The translations under genes and the position numbers were made by a program. Source: Nonomuraea aurantiaca (lineage in GTDB: Bacteria > Actinomycetota > Actinomycetes > Streptosporangiales > Streptosporangiaceae). Taken from it: a DNA stretch of 64,000 nt. This document shows positions 44,801 to 53,088 of this stretch, in pieces (position 1 is the first letter of the stretch; the number at the start of each line of letters is the position of its first letter). The notes under the pieces were generated by a model. It was not told the origin of the DNA. It ran no database searches and saw only the letters and a list, made by a program, of their open reading frames with translations. The stretch covers positions 34,898 through 98,897 of the forward strand of contig NZ_JAIWNB010000035.1 in assembly GCF_020215705.1 (NCBI RefSeq), in the 5' to 3' direction.

Positions 44801-44918
44801 GCGTGGCCAGTACGGCCCGAGGCTTTCCGCGGAGATGGATCGGGGTCTGCTGAGTCCCTTCCAGGAAGACCTGAACGGAGCCCAGGACGGCGAAACTCAC
44901 CCGTTGGTGGTACACCAT
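41856..44918 (-). CDS. SARP-family regulator with NB-ARC and TPR domains (AfsR-like)
   Basis: 1020 residues from ATG 44918 (an in-frame GTG lies 8 codons upstream, inside direct repeats). Winged-helix DNA-binding domain (VSFAVLGSVQVFLEG...GKPRAVLATLLLNAN, ANIQTHVWQLRRAI), bacterial transcriptional-activation domain (to ~245), NB-ARC ATPase with P-loop LSGAPGLGKSTLAIHL and Walker B ILIILDDAAD, then C-terminal TPRs. This is the AfsR/DnrI type that activates antibiotic genes via 11-bp-spaced repeats. Its stop is 2 bp from the membrane-protein stop; the repeats at 39109-39137 are a likely target. Confidence 0.92.
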   Translation of the reverse strand: MVYHQRVSFAVLGSVQVFLEGTQQTPIHLRGKPRAVLATLLLNANAVISRDSLVAALWDEPPATAVANIQTHVWQLRRAIPGGDQIVRTEGAGYLLCVERDQLDTLIFSDAAREGRLAVQRGELAVAERAFGRAVALWRGRPAEDLVLGDMVTPRIAELEEELYQARSDWIDVRLALGQHDELIGELRKIADAQPLRERLWGQLMLALHRAGRRGEALDAYRRVRTVLVEELGVEPGADLRRLHASLLEDHEAPASPVSVTKAVPDSTTWHHICQLPADLADFVGRSAELKTITQILRGRDPAASAPMIVTLSGAPGLGKSTLAIHLAHLLRPAFPDGQLYVRLGAASPAPRDPLRILGELLRALGVDGSALPDTLEERANLYRSRLADREILIILDDAADEAQVSPLLPGTARGAVLVTSRAQLALPGAQAISLDVPGEDDAVEMLERTAGQARVRAEPQAAASILRACGRLPLAIRIAGARLSARPAWPLSDFAARLKDTRRRLDELALGQQTVRANFAVSYDALTAVARRTFRLLGLCGLESVPEWAAAALLGESRDVADRALEALVVAGLVNGPEPCAAGGLRYRLHDLLRAFAREQAEAEDSETQRRAALLRLVRESLDRVTAAVGDLPLPCAPTPSAGESRPAAGECDSGWLMEERGNMVAVVELAAALDRPALACELAYHLTAYLRIHGFFDQATRVHDAVIAAATRLELTPAILTTRLLRADLMVERGMFGEALLEFQSLLEPFERMGDRHSTAYALSGLGICRHVFADFEEALERTTRAVDLFEELGDHGGLLSALIHRASIHLELGHHDEAAEVCRRGLELASGARTAYPRAILLRALGITHYSKGEVAEAIRRYEESLELSRRHGYPIITTLTERRLGEALGAVGRFDDAVRTLTHCGRSFARFGDTYGETLTAYALGEVAFRRRQPREALRHLTHALDVLGVREMPLWRARVLREIGRVHADLGDPDAAVAVWSEALTIFYSVDSAEAAEVSAFLAAVRRPPRQVSAG

Positions 44919-44928
44919 GAAGTGCCCA

Positions 44929-44961
44929 ATCCCTAGCGACACCTAGGAGAGATCCCTAGCG
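44929..44961 (-). promoter_or_regulatory. Direct repeats at the SARP gene start
   Basis: ATCCCTAGCG occurs at 44929-44938 and 44952-44961 with a third CCTAG core at 44942-44946 between them. The repeats overlap the upstream alternative GTG start, favouring ATG 44918. Period 23 bp is close to two helical turns; autoregulation by the SARP is possible. The -10 is not clear. Confidence 0.4.
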
Positions 44962-45159
44962 TAAGAATCGTCCATTGATACCATGTGGATCAAGTCCGAT
45001 CTCTCTCCCCGGGCAAGCGATGGGCGCGCTGCCGAGGGGTGCGCCGGACCGCGAATCACCCTCACTGCGGGCGACATCCCAGTCGAACCGGCGCTTTCAG
45101 GTGCGACCACCGTCCCGCTGGTTCAGCGGGGAACGACTTGAGCCCGCACGCCGGGAAGA

Positions 45160-45804
45160 TCATCGAAAGCGGCCGATGAGTCCATCGTGACGACGGTTCT
45201 CGCCGTGGTCGCGGCGCCCAACAGAGTGAATCGTCAGAGCGGGGATATTCATATCTGCCTGAATCTGCGCGGCCGTCAGTGTGGTGGAGTAGATTCGGAC
45301 CTCATCAATGAGGCCCTTGTAGTACATCCCGAAGTAGGTGTTCTGGCCGAAGCGCAGCGGGTTCGTGCTCGGCACGATGGAATTGATGCCCGTTGTCTCC
45401 GCGACCTGGACGCCATCGACGTAGACCTTGAGGCTGCCGCCGCCGAAGGTGCAGGCGACGTGGGTCCAGGTGTTCGTCGGGAGGACGGCCGAACTGCCGG
45501 TGCTGCTGACCCCTGGATAATACGGATCGACCCGCGCCGCCGGGCCTGAGGGCGGCGATCCCGTGTTGCTCATCGCCGCGAAGAGCCCGTATTCGTCGGT
45601 TCCGGTCGCGCCCTTCTCCAGGATGGGATGCGACCAGGTGATCTGGGTCGGGCAGGCCCACGCCTCCACCGTCAAAGCGTCGTCCATCACCAGGGAATCG
45701 GAGTGGGGCACCTGAGCCACGCTGGAATTCGAGGTGAATGACAGAGCGCTGCCGGACTTACCGGTCGCCCAGGTGGTCGCGGCCGACGGTTGCGGAACCT
45801 CCAT
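45160..45804 (-). pseudogene. LamG-type lectin-fold remnant, 5' truncated
   Basis: 214 codons starting mid-domain: SAATTWATGKSGSALSFTSN, LTVEAWACPTQ, TNTWTHVACTFGGGSLKVYVDGVQV and GLIDEVRIYSTTLTAAQI are the strands of a LamG/concanavalin-like module. There is no signal peptide and a stop codon lies six codons before the first ATG, so the 5' part of a larger secreted enzyme or adhesin was lost. The C-terminal 30 residues after the module look random. Neighbouring GH2-lectin gene suggests a former polysaccharide locus. Confidence 0.65.
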
Positions 45805-46036
45805 CAGCGTGGGGTTCGATCAATGACGAGCGCCTACCGCTCGCGAGCGAGGCGGTTCGATGCGTTCACCGGGGTGGTCTGCCGGCCCGTACCGATGGGA
45901 GCGGAGACAAGGTACTCGGTGGTGGTCGCTTGCCGACGTTCGGAGTTGACATCTCGCCGCTACCCCTGGCCGCAGGGCCGAGCGGCCAGGGGTAGCGGTC
46001 GACGCCGCGGCAGCAGGCGAGAACCGGGTCGTCCGG

Positions 46037-48739
46037 TCAGGTCTGGTTAAATTGCCATTGCTGGTTGGCCCCGCCGTTGGCGGCCCACTGCACGACCTGT
46101 GCCCCGTCGCTCGTCGCCCCACCGGAGACGTCCGCCACCAGTCCGCTGCCGTGGCTGACGATGGTGTAGTAGCCGTTGCCGGTGGATCGCAGATACCACC
46201 TCTGGTTGGTGCCGCCGTTGGCCGTCCACTGCTGCAGTTGCAGCCCGGCCGTGCTGCTGCCGCCGTTGACGTCGAGCACCTTTCCACTCGGGACGTACTG
46301 GAGGGTGTAGGAGCCGTCGGAGGCCGTGGCGATGGTCCAGGTGGCGGTGCCGCTCTGCTGGACCACCTTGGCACCGTCGGCGGTGGAGTTGCCCGCGACA
46401 GCGAGCGGCTTGCCGCTGTTGCGGTTGACGATGCGGTAGGTGCCCGGTGCGGGTCCGCTTCCGCTGCTTCCGCCAAGGTTGAAGTACTCCACCGCGTCGG
46501 TGAAGACGGGGCTACCGGACTTCGTGGTCGACAGCTGCAGGTACACGCGGTTGCCGGTGGCCGGGGTGGTGAAGGACACCGGCTGGGTGACCCGCGAGCC
46601 GAGCGGGACGGTCAGGGTCGTGCTTCCGGACGCGACGACCGCGCCGTCCGGCGCGTCGAGCCGCGCCGTCCAGGTGAAGCCCACCGACGTGTCGGCGAAG
46701 TCGTCGTTGAAGACGGTGATGTTGCGGGTGACCGTGGCGTTCCGGGCGTAGGTGGGCACGGCCTGCGGCAGAGGGAAGGTGCCGTTGGAGTCCGAGGCGC
46801 CGGAGGCGGACCAGTACGGGAGGTCGACCGCGGCCACCGGGTTGAACGCCGCCTGCACGCGCTGGATCTGCTGGTTGCTCCAGGGGTCCGGGAGGTTGTC
46901 CGCGCCGTAGATAGGGTGACCGCCCTCCTCCGGGGTGAAGTCGGTGCTCCGCACTCCGGGCACGACGCTGGCCCAGGCGGACAGCAGCGTGTACGGACGC
47001 AGGTCGGTGGCGTTCTTGCCGCGCTTGGCCAGGGTTGCCGTGGCGAACCACTCGAAGCCCTGCTTGGTGTTGCATGCCGGCCAGATGTACTCGCCCTCGC
47101 CGTCGGGCCGCCCATTCACGGTGATCAGGCCCTCCCCGTACCTGCCGAAGCCGTCGACGTAGTGCGAGATCACCGCGAAGTTGGCGTACGTCATCCCGGG
47201 ATACATGTTGAGATTCGCGCCGACGCCCAGCTCGACAATGACCGGCCGGGTGCCGTCGGCGCCGTTCATCGCCGCATACAGGTCCTTCTCGAACTGTTCG
47301 GAATCCTGGCCGCTCTGGTTCGGCTCGTTGTTCTGACTCCAGCGGATGACCGCGGGGTGGTTGCGGTCGCGCAGGACCAGCGCACGGGCGTGGTTGACCA
47401 TGTTGTCGTGCCCGGAGATCCAATCCTGCCCGGACTGGGAGCCGCGGATCGCGACCTCGTCGATGATCATCAGGCCCATCTCGTCGGCGACATCCAACAT
47501 GTACGGGCTGGCCGGCTCCTGGTGGATGCGCACCACGTTGTAGTTGAGCCGCTGGTAGTTGTCCACGGCCTGCGGCCAGCCGCCGTTGCCCGACGAAGGC
47601 GGAAGGAATCCGGGCAGCGTGTCGAAGGCGTCGCCCTTGCCGCCGTTGTTGATCCGGTCGTAGTCGGCACCCTGGAGGTTGTCGCCGCGGAAGTTCACGC
47701 GCACGCCGTTGAGGTAGTAGTACTCACCGTTCTGGGTGGCCTCCCGGAACCCGAACCGGTACGTGGCGTCGCCGGTGTGCCCGTCATCGGTGTCGGCATG
47801 CACCGTAAGCCGGTGCAGCTGCGCCCGGTACCCCGACCGGTACGGCACGTTGGGCCACCAGTACGAGGTGCTGTCGAGGTTCCACGCGACCGACCCGACG
47901 GTCACGGTCGCGGTCGAGCGCGCCGCCACGGTGACCGTACGGCTGGGCAGTTCCGGGTAGCTGAAAGCCGTTCCGTTGTCGGACGACAGCGACCCGGTCA
48001 ACGTCACCGACCGGGAACTGCCCGACGTGTTACGCACCGACACGTCGTAGCTCAACGTCTTGTTCGCCACCGACGTACGCACGAATGTGTCGCTGACGTA
48101 CACCGCCGGGTACACCCGCAGGAACGCCGAACGGTAGATCCCCTGGGGGACCGCCTCGGACCACTCGGCGGCGTCGGGCACCAGGTACCGGCCGTTGGAT
48201 GCCTTCAACGCGCCGCGGCCCTTCACATCGACGCTGATCGTATGAGTGGTGCCCGGGGCGGCGTAGGCGCTGATGTCGAACTTCGACGGAGTAAAGGCCG
48301 TGGTCTGCGTCGCGACCACCCGGCCATCCACCGACAACGTTGCCTGGTGGTTCACGGCGCCGAACTCGATCCACGCCGACTGCGGCTGCCCCGAGTCCGG
48401 CACCGTCACCGTACGCGAGTACACCGCCTGGGACACATCGGTGAAGCCCTGCTTGTACCAGCCACCTCCGGGCACCTTGATCGACGTCGTCGACCGGCCC
48501 GCCGGAGTGAAGCTCCACGTCCCGGCCAGATCGACCGAGGCGACCGCGGCATTGCCCGCGGTGAATCCATCGATGTCCCCAGCGGCGGCGGCAACCGTCG
48601 CGGTGGACTCCGACGGCGCGGACCGCTGTGCCGCGACAGCCGGCTGAGCTCCGATCGTCGCGACCAGCAGGGCCGCTACCACAGCCGGCCACCTGCTCGC
48701 CGTACGTCGAGGACGGGAGGAGGGGTCGCTCCGCTTCAT
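46037..48739 (-). CDS. Secreted GH2 glycosidase with ricin-type lectin domain
   Basis: 900 residues; ATG 48739 follows AAAGGA. Signal peptide (basic start, then WPAVVAALLVATIGAQPAVA-A). GH2 sugar-binding domain (about 60-220), immunoglobulin-like domain, and TIM barrel with NYNVVRIHQEPASPYMLDVADEMGLMIIDE and acid/base Glu in RWSQNNEPNQS. After a beta domain, a C-terminal ~130-residue ricin-B lectin carries repeated GKxLDVNGGS and QLQQWTANGGTNQRW motifs (three QxW units). Acts outside the cell on beta-linked polysaccharide; substrate unknown. Confidence 0.88.
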   Translation of the reverse strand: MKRSDPSSRPRRTASRWPAVVAALLVATIGAQPAVAAQRSAPSESTATVAAAAGDIDGFTAGNAAVASVDLAGTWSFTPAGRSTTSIKVPGGGWYKQGFTDVSQAVYSRTVTVPDSGQPQSAWIEFGAVNHQATLSVDGRVVATQTTAFTPSKFDISAYAAPGTTHTISVDVKGRGALKASNGRYLVPDAAEWSEAVPQGIYRSAFLRVYPAVYVSDTFVRTSVANKTLSYDVSVRNTSGSSRSVTLTGSLSSDNGTAFSYPELPSRTVTVAARSTATVTVGSVAWNLDSTSYWWPNVPYRSGYRAQLHRLTVHADTDDGHTGDATYRFGFREATQNGEYYYLNGVRVNFRGDNLQGADYDRINNGGKGDAFDTLPGFLPPSSGNGGWPQAVDNYQRLNYNVVRIHQEPASPYMLDVADEMGLMIIDEVAIRGSQSGQDWISGHDNMVNHARALVLRDRNHPAVIRWSQNNEPNQSGQDSEQFEKDLYAAMNGADGTRPVIVELGVGANLNMYPGMTYANFAVISHYVDGFGRYGEGLITVNGRPDGEGEYIWPACNTKQGFEWFATATLAKRGKNATDLRPYTLLSAWASVVPGVRSTDFTPEEGGHPIYGADNLPDPWSNQQIQRVQAAFNPVAAVDLPYWSASGASDSNGTFPLPQAVPTYARNATVTRNITVFNDDFADTSVGFTWTARLDAPDGAVVASGSTTLTVPLGSRVTQPVSFTTPATGNRVYLQLSTTKSGSPVFTDAVEYFNLGGSSGSGPAPGTYRIVNRNSGKPLAVAGNSTADGAKVVQQSGTATWTIATASDGSYTLQYVPSGKVLDVNGGSSTAGLQLQQWTANGGTNQRWYLRSTGNGYYTIVSHGSGLVADVSGGATSDGAQVVQWAANGGANQQWQFNQT

Positions 48740-49164
48740 CGGTAATCCTTTCGGGTGAATCCCGTTTGTGAGGCACTTCCCGGGTCCGGCCGCCCCTCCG
48801 CGGGCGCCACCGCCCGGCCGTTCAGGCCGTCGCCGTTCGTCGGCAAAAGCCGACGGCTTGAGGGGGGCATCCTGTCTCCTCGTAATGGGAGCGTCGTATC
48901 GGTTCGACGGCATGGCCGGACATCACACATAAGGCCCAGGCTCCCACCCGTCAATGCTCAGGGTTCCACAGAGATCGGATCACTTCGGCCGTCTGGCTCC
49001 CATCACGCCCGATGAGATCACGCGGTCCTAGACGTCATGTAAGTTTCAGGCTGCGTTGGACGCCTCGAACACGGGTCCAAGATCGAGAATCGGCATGCTC
49101 AGGACCATCCAGACCTGTGTCGAACTTTCACAGTTAAACGGATCGATTCGATGCCGTCGGGCGC
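48740..49164. other. 425-bp region upstream of the GH2 gene, no gene seen
   Basis: Contains the GH2 leader with a small hairpin GTCGGC-AAAA-GCCGAC (48839-48854). No convincing coding sequence or repeat; the sequence from 48950 on is less GC-rich and may belong to the decayed insertion that follows. Confidence 0.35.
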
Positions 49165-49170
49165 TTGGTA

Positions 49171-49400
49171 GAGGAAGGGGCCCACCTACGGCCCTACGCC
49201 AGCAATGACGAACGGACCGATGCTCTCGGAGACTTACTGCACCGCTACAACAGCGGTTGCGTCTTCACCGCCGAACTCGGGCGACCATTGCGTCCACAAC
49301 ACGTCGGCGACCAGTTCTCCTGCTCGCCTGCCAGGCAGGGCTCCCGCCTACGGCATGCGGAGTGCGACCGCAAGCCGGGCTATGCCGGTGAGGGACCGCC
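49171..49400 (+). pseudogene. Decayed tyrosine-recombinase (integrase) fragment
   Basis: SGCVFTAELGRPLRPQHVGDQFS resembles the strand and helix ahead of the catalytic H-x-x-R box in actinomycete phage/plasmid integrases, and the continuation (a QAGLPP stretch) is found only after shifting one frame. No catalytic Arg or Tyr box survives. A relic of an integrated element, 1.3 kb from the tRNA cluster. Confidence 0.4.
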
Positions 49401-49507
49401 GAGGACGAGTTCGCCACCAAGCTGGCTGTACAGCTCCAACTGGTCGTAATAGATCCGATGAATGATGATCTTGTCGGTGCCGACGAAGCAGGGAGCGGGC
49501 ACGGTGG

Positions 49508-49750
49508 TTGTCAGGTGTTGGCCTGCATCTTTCGGCACTGGGCCGCCCGACCGACGCCCTGCCCCCGGCCGAACAGGCCGTCATCCTCTACCGGCAGCTG
49601 GCCGAGCGCTACCGCCTCCACCTCACCCGCTCGCTGTCCAACCTCGGCACCACCTTCTCGGAGCTGGGCCGCGCAGCTGAGGCTTCACAAGCTCATCAGG
49701 AAGCAAACCGTCTCATGCCACCTGGTGCGGCATCAGATCCGGAAGATTAG
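49508..49750 (+). pseudogene. TPR-protein C-terminal remnant
   Basis: The stretch HLSALGRPTDALPPAEQAVILYRQLAERY, LTRSLSNLGTTFSELGR, AAEASQAHQEANRL is a typical tandem TPR from large actinomycete FxSxx/CHAT-type TPR proteins. Only two units remain, with no ribosome site or N-terminal domain. Probably a deletion remnant. Sequence from 49751 to 50014 shows nothing recognisable. Confidence 0.45.
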
Positions 49751-50014
49751 CAGGACCTTGCCCACGTTGCCCGATGGCAAAGCCCGACGCAGGAGGGCCG
49801 CGGCAGCCGATCGCCCTGGCCACCTATGGCGAGAAGCGAAGTGGGCGATCGTCACGGCGTTCAGTGGACTTCTGCTGACCTTTCGGGCGCGCGGGGCGGT
49901 GCGTGCCCGGACCGGCCGAAGAGCCGCAGCCGGGCACGCGGCCGCCCGGCGGGCCGCGGAGCGGGCCGCCTTTAAAACCGTAGAGAAAGTTCTCATCCAG
50001 CAGATGATCCCGTG

Positions 50015-50593
50015 CTATCCCGTGCCGGTGATCTTGCTGAGCGCTCCGACCACCGGCGGTTCCATCAGAGCGGCAATGATCAGCTTGGCGACATCCGCAG
50101 GTTTCTGGACGAAGGTGTCCACCTCCAGGTCATAGCAGCCATGCGCATGGACCGGCTCATCGAGTTGCGGCGCCGACGTCATCCTGTCGGTTCGCCCTCT
50201 CTCACGCCGTTCCACCTCCTCTAGAGGACATCGAATTCCGACGAACAGCACCGGAATCCCCTCGAACAGGGCGAGGTAGTGATCCAACATCTGCGGTGTG
50301 ATCACCGCCTCCGAGATCACGTCATGACCAAGCAGTGTGAGACTGCGCAGCATGTGCAGGTAGCCATCGAGCACTCTACGGAAGAGCACGCCTCCGTAGT
50401 CCTGCCGCCAGTATCGACCCTGGTAACCACCGCGCAACTCGTCCAACGAATGGTGAAAGAACGGCTCAGCCAACTCCTCTTGCAGTGCCTTCGCCACAGT
50501 TGTCTTCCCTGAGCTGGGAGTCCCGTTGAGGAAGACCAGTCGCCCGAGTCGCTCGGGGACGGGACCAAAAAGGCTGCCCGGGTGAAAGTCCAC
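50015..50593 (-). CDS. Chloramphenicol-phosphotransferase-like P-loop kinase
   Basis: 192 residues, GTG start. P-loop VFLNGTPSSGKTTVAKAL, then HHSLDELRGGY, VISEAVITPQM, and the lid/C-terminal segment VLFVGIRCPLEEVERRERGRTDR found in CPT-type small-molecule kinases. It could phosphorylate an antibiotic or nucleoside hydroxyl; no direct evidence for the substrate. Isolated between remnants and the tRNA genes. Confidence 0.78.
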   Translation of the reverse strand: MDFHPGSLFGPVPERLGRLVFLNGTPSSGKTTVAKALQEELAEPFFHHSLDELRGGYQGRYWRQDYGGVLFRRVLDGYLHMLRSLTLLGHDVISEAVITPQMLDHYLALFEGIPVLFVGIRCPLEEVERRERGRTDRMTSAPQLDEPVHAHGCYDLEVDTFVQKPADVAKLIIAALMEPPVVGALSKITGTG

Positions 50594-50728
50594 GACTCAC
50601 GGTAGGACGGAAACGCCCACATGATCCACTGGATTGATGCGCGACGTTGCTGTCAGCGTTGCTGTCACAGACACGAAAACGCCCCGGAGCGAGCTTCGCT
50701 TCGGGGCATCTCGGCCGTTCAAGGCTGG

Positions 50729-50802
50729 TGGTCAGGGGCAGGGTCGAACTGCCGACCTTCCGCTTTTCAGGCGGACGCTCGTACCAACTGAGCTACCTGA
50801 CC
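50729..50802 (-). tRNA. tRNA-Phe (anticodon GAA)
   Basis: 74 nt; acceptor GGTCAGG/CCTGACC, anticodon loop CTGAAAA on a CCGC/GCGG stem, TTCGA T-loop. CCA is encoded in the DNA (50726-50728). Last of a three-gene minus-strand cluster. Confidence 0.95.
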
Positions 50803-50806
50803 CGAG

Positions 50807-50881
50807 CGGTCCTGACGGGACTTGAACCCGCGACCTCCACCTTGACAGGGTGGCGAGCACTCCAAACTGCTCTACAGGACC
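50807..50881 (-). tRNA. tRNA-Asp (anticodon GTC)
   Basis: 75 nt; acceptor GGTCCTG/CAGGACC with discriminator G, anticodon loop CTGTCAA on CCACC/GGTGG, TTCAAGT T-loop. CCA not encoded. Only 4 bp from tRNA-Phe, so processed from the same transcript. Confidence 0.95.
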
Positions 50882-50968
50882 TTGCGCCTTACTTTGCGAC
50901 TCGCTTAGCTTACCAGCTCCCGGTTGGCTTTCGACCAACCGTTTTGCGGTGCGCTAGGCGCTTCGCCG

Positions 50969-51041
50969 TGCCCCCAACGGGATTCGAACCCGTGCCGCCG
51001 CCTTGAAAGGGCGGTGTCCTAGGCCGCTAGACGATGGGGGC
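50969..51041 (-). tRNA. tRNA-Glu (anticodon TTC)
   Basis: 73 nt; acceptor GCCCCCA/TGGGGGC, anticodon loop CTTTCAA on CCGCC/GGCGG, TTCGAAT T-loop, discriminator A, CCA not encoded. Its first base directly follows the stop codon of the metallophosphoesterase gene, so its promoter must lie inside that gene. Confidence 0.95.
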
Positions 51042-52604
51042 TCAGGAACTTTCCCTGTCGTCTTCCGTCGGAGACCTCTGAAGCATAGGGGACGATTGCC
51101 CTTGATGCCAAAGTGGCGGACCGGCGGCCGGCGACGTCGTGCCAGTGATCGATCCCGTTGGCGACGGGGCGTTCGTTGGCTCTGGAGAAATCATACGTCC
51201 CGGGTCACGCTCCACGTGACGCTGGATGTACACCGACTGCTCGCCGAGGCCGCCGAGCGTGATGTCGTCCCAGGCCTGCAGGCGTCTGGTCTCCTTGTCG
51301 AAGTACATGACCGAGGCCTGTATGGGGGTCGGCTGGGGGTGTTCGAGGGCGCGCAGGCCGGCGCCGCCCGTGGAGCCCTGGACCAGGAGGCGGGTGCCCG
51401 AGGGCAGCACGGTCGTCGATCGTTCGTGGGTGTGACCTGCGAGGATGATCGGTGTGGCGCCGGAGAAGCCGCGACCGACCTCTGGGTCGTGGACGGCGAC
51501 CACGTCCGGCTTCCCCATCCGCGGCACACGCGAGCGGCCGAACTGGGCCAGCACGGCCGGGTTCGAGTCCACGGCGACGGTCTTGTCGGGGGTGAAGCGG
51601 GGGTCGCCGAGGCCGTAGATGTTCAGGCCTGCCACCTTCTGGGTCTTGTCGTCCAGGACGATGGCGTTCTTCTGCTTGGCGACCGCTTTCTGAGTGATCA
51701 TCGAGTCGTGGTTGCCGCGAACGTAGACGTACGGGACGCCGAGGGTGCCGATCTCGTCGACGAACTTGTTCTCGGTCTTCGTGCCATGGTCGGAGATATC
51801 GCCGGTGTCGATGATCATGTCGACCTTGAACTGGTCCTTCAGGGAGCGGATGACGTTCCAGGCGATCGGGTTGATGTGGATGTCCGAGATGTGGAGGACC
51901 CGGATGGATCTGGGGTCCGCGTCGTACAACGGCAGCGTCGACACCGTGTCGTACAGCTTGGAGACGTTCGTGACCAGCTTGGTGAGTTGCGACCGGTACG
52001 ACTCGAACTTCGTCACGATCGACTCCGCGCTGCCCACCAGCGACGGCGCGGCGGCGATCAGCCCCGAGTATCTGGGCTCGACGAGCGAATTGGGGCGGAA
52101 CGTGAGCGCCGCGAGCGCGCTGGTGCCGGCGAGCGCCACCGAGGTGACCAGCAGGCCCAGCAAGGCCACGCGGGGGCGCCTGAACACCAGCAGGGTCGCG
52201 ATCAGCGCCCCCGCCCCCGCGCACAGCAGCGAGCGGATCAGCAGCGCGCGGACACCGTCGAGCAGGTCGCGCTCGATGATCTCCGGCAGCCGGTCCGCCA
52301 GCCGTGGGTCCTCGATGATCGCCTTGGCGCGTTCCTGGTCGATGTTCTCGAGGGAGATGCGGAGCCTGAGCGGCGCGTCATGGGTGCGGAACGTGAGCGT
52401 GCCCAGCGGGCTGGCGTCCACGATCGTCTCGCCGTTCCAGGCGGGCCGGAGCGACATACCCGTCTCTACCGGACCGACCTGAGCCTTGACGGTGCCGCTG
52501 AGGAAGATGCCGAGCCAGGCGCCCACCGCGGCCACGATGAGGACGGCCACGACCCTGGACACCCGCGACTGGAGGACGGTCTTCAATCTGTCAGCGAACT
52601 TCAT
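51042..52604 (-). CDS. Membrane-anchored calcineurin-type metallophosphoesterase
   Basis: 520 residues. N-terminal helix (VAVLIVAAVGAWLGIFL), an external domain of ~80 residues, two further helices (about 123-143 and 148-168), then a metallophosphoesterase domain with HISDIHIN, DTGDISDHG, YVRGNHD and AGHTHE, the complete set of metal ligands. The C-terminal 35 residues are low-complexity. Substrate unknown. The stop codon touches tRNA-Glu; divergent 33 bp from the zincin gene. Confidence 0.9.
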   Translation of the reverse strand: MKFADRLKTVLQSRVSRVVAVLIVAAVGAWLGIFLSGTVKAQVGPVETGMSLRPAWNGETIVDASPLGTLTFRTHDAPLRLRISLENIDQERAKAIIEDPRLADRLPEIIERDLLDGVRALLIRSLLCAGAGALIATLLVFRRPRVALLGLLVTSVALAGTSALAALTFRPNSLVEPRYSGLIAAAPSLVGSAESIVTKFESYRSQLTKLVTNVSKLYDTVSTLPLYDADPRSIRVLHISDIHINPIAWNVIRSLKDQFKVDMIIDTGDISDHGTKTENKFVDEIGTLGVPYVYVRGNHDSMITQKAVAKQKNAIVLDDKTQKVAGLNIYGLGDPRFTPDKTVAVDSNPAVLAQFGRSRVPRMGKPDVVAVHDPEVGRGFSGATPIILAGHTHERSTTVLPSGTRLLVQGSTGGAGLRALEHPQPTPIQASVMYFDKETRRLQAWDDITLGGLGEQSVYIQRHVERDPGRMISPEPTNAPSPTGSITGTTSPAAGPPLWHQGQSSPMLQRSPTEDDRESS

Positions 52605-52637
52605 ACAGTTTCTTGCTTACCCAACCTGCGAGGCAGA

Positions 52638-52988
52638 ATGGCAAGGGTGATCGAGGTTTCGCGGGAGAGGTTCGAGGAGCTCGTAGCCGAGGCGTTGGAT
52701 GTGATTCCCCCAGGTCTGACGCGGGTGATGAGCAATGTCGTCGTCACGGTCGTCGACGACGCGCCTGAACCCAACCTCCTGGGCCTGTACACGGGGATCC
52801 CCCTCACAGAGCGCGGCGACTGGTACTCCGCAGTCTTGCCCGACCGCATTGAGATCTACCGCAATCCGATATGTCAGATTTGCGATACCGAGGCCGACGT
52901 GATCGACGAAGTGCGCATAACGGTCGTCCACGAGGTCGGGCACCACTTCGGCATCGATGACGCCCGGCTCCATGAACTAGGCTGGTAA
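52638..52988 (+). CDS. Zincin-like metallopeptidase-family small protein
   Basis: 116 residues. Minimal zinc protease fold: RFEELVAEALDVIPPGL, the NVVVTVVDDAPEP strand, and VVHEVGHHFGIDDARLHELG carrying the H-E-x-x-H zinc/catalytic motif with a downstream Asp. ATG 52638 follows GAGG. A conserved actinobacterial family without known substrate. Confidence 0.88.
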   Translation: MARVIEVSRERFEELVAEALDVIPPGLTRVMSNVVVTVVDDAPEPNLLGLYTGIPLTERGDWYSAVLPDRIEIYRNPICQICDTEADVIDEVRITVVHEVGHHFGIDDARLHELGW

Positions 52989-53088
52989 CCGTTCGCAATG
53001 GGTTGGCTGCTTTGGGTTGCGGCCTGTCAAATGATCGGGCACCTTAGGTGACATAGCGAACACTCTGAGTCAGGCACAGCGGAGTCCA

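Noticed and set aside
46052..48745. Very long plus-strand frame (~900 codons) opposite the GH2 gene
   Set aside because: It is the high-GC shadow of the GH2 gene: Arg/Gly/His/Val-rich, no motifs, no ribosome site, and the minus strand has signal peptide and catalytic motifs.
49458..50135. 225-codon plus-strand frame
   Set aside because: Mixes two unrelated regions and runs antisense into the phosphotransferase-like gene; residues look like random high-GC translation.
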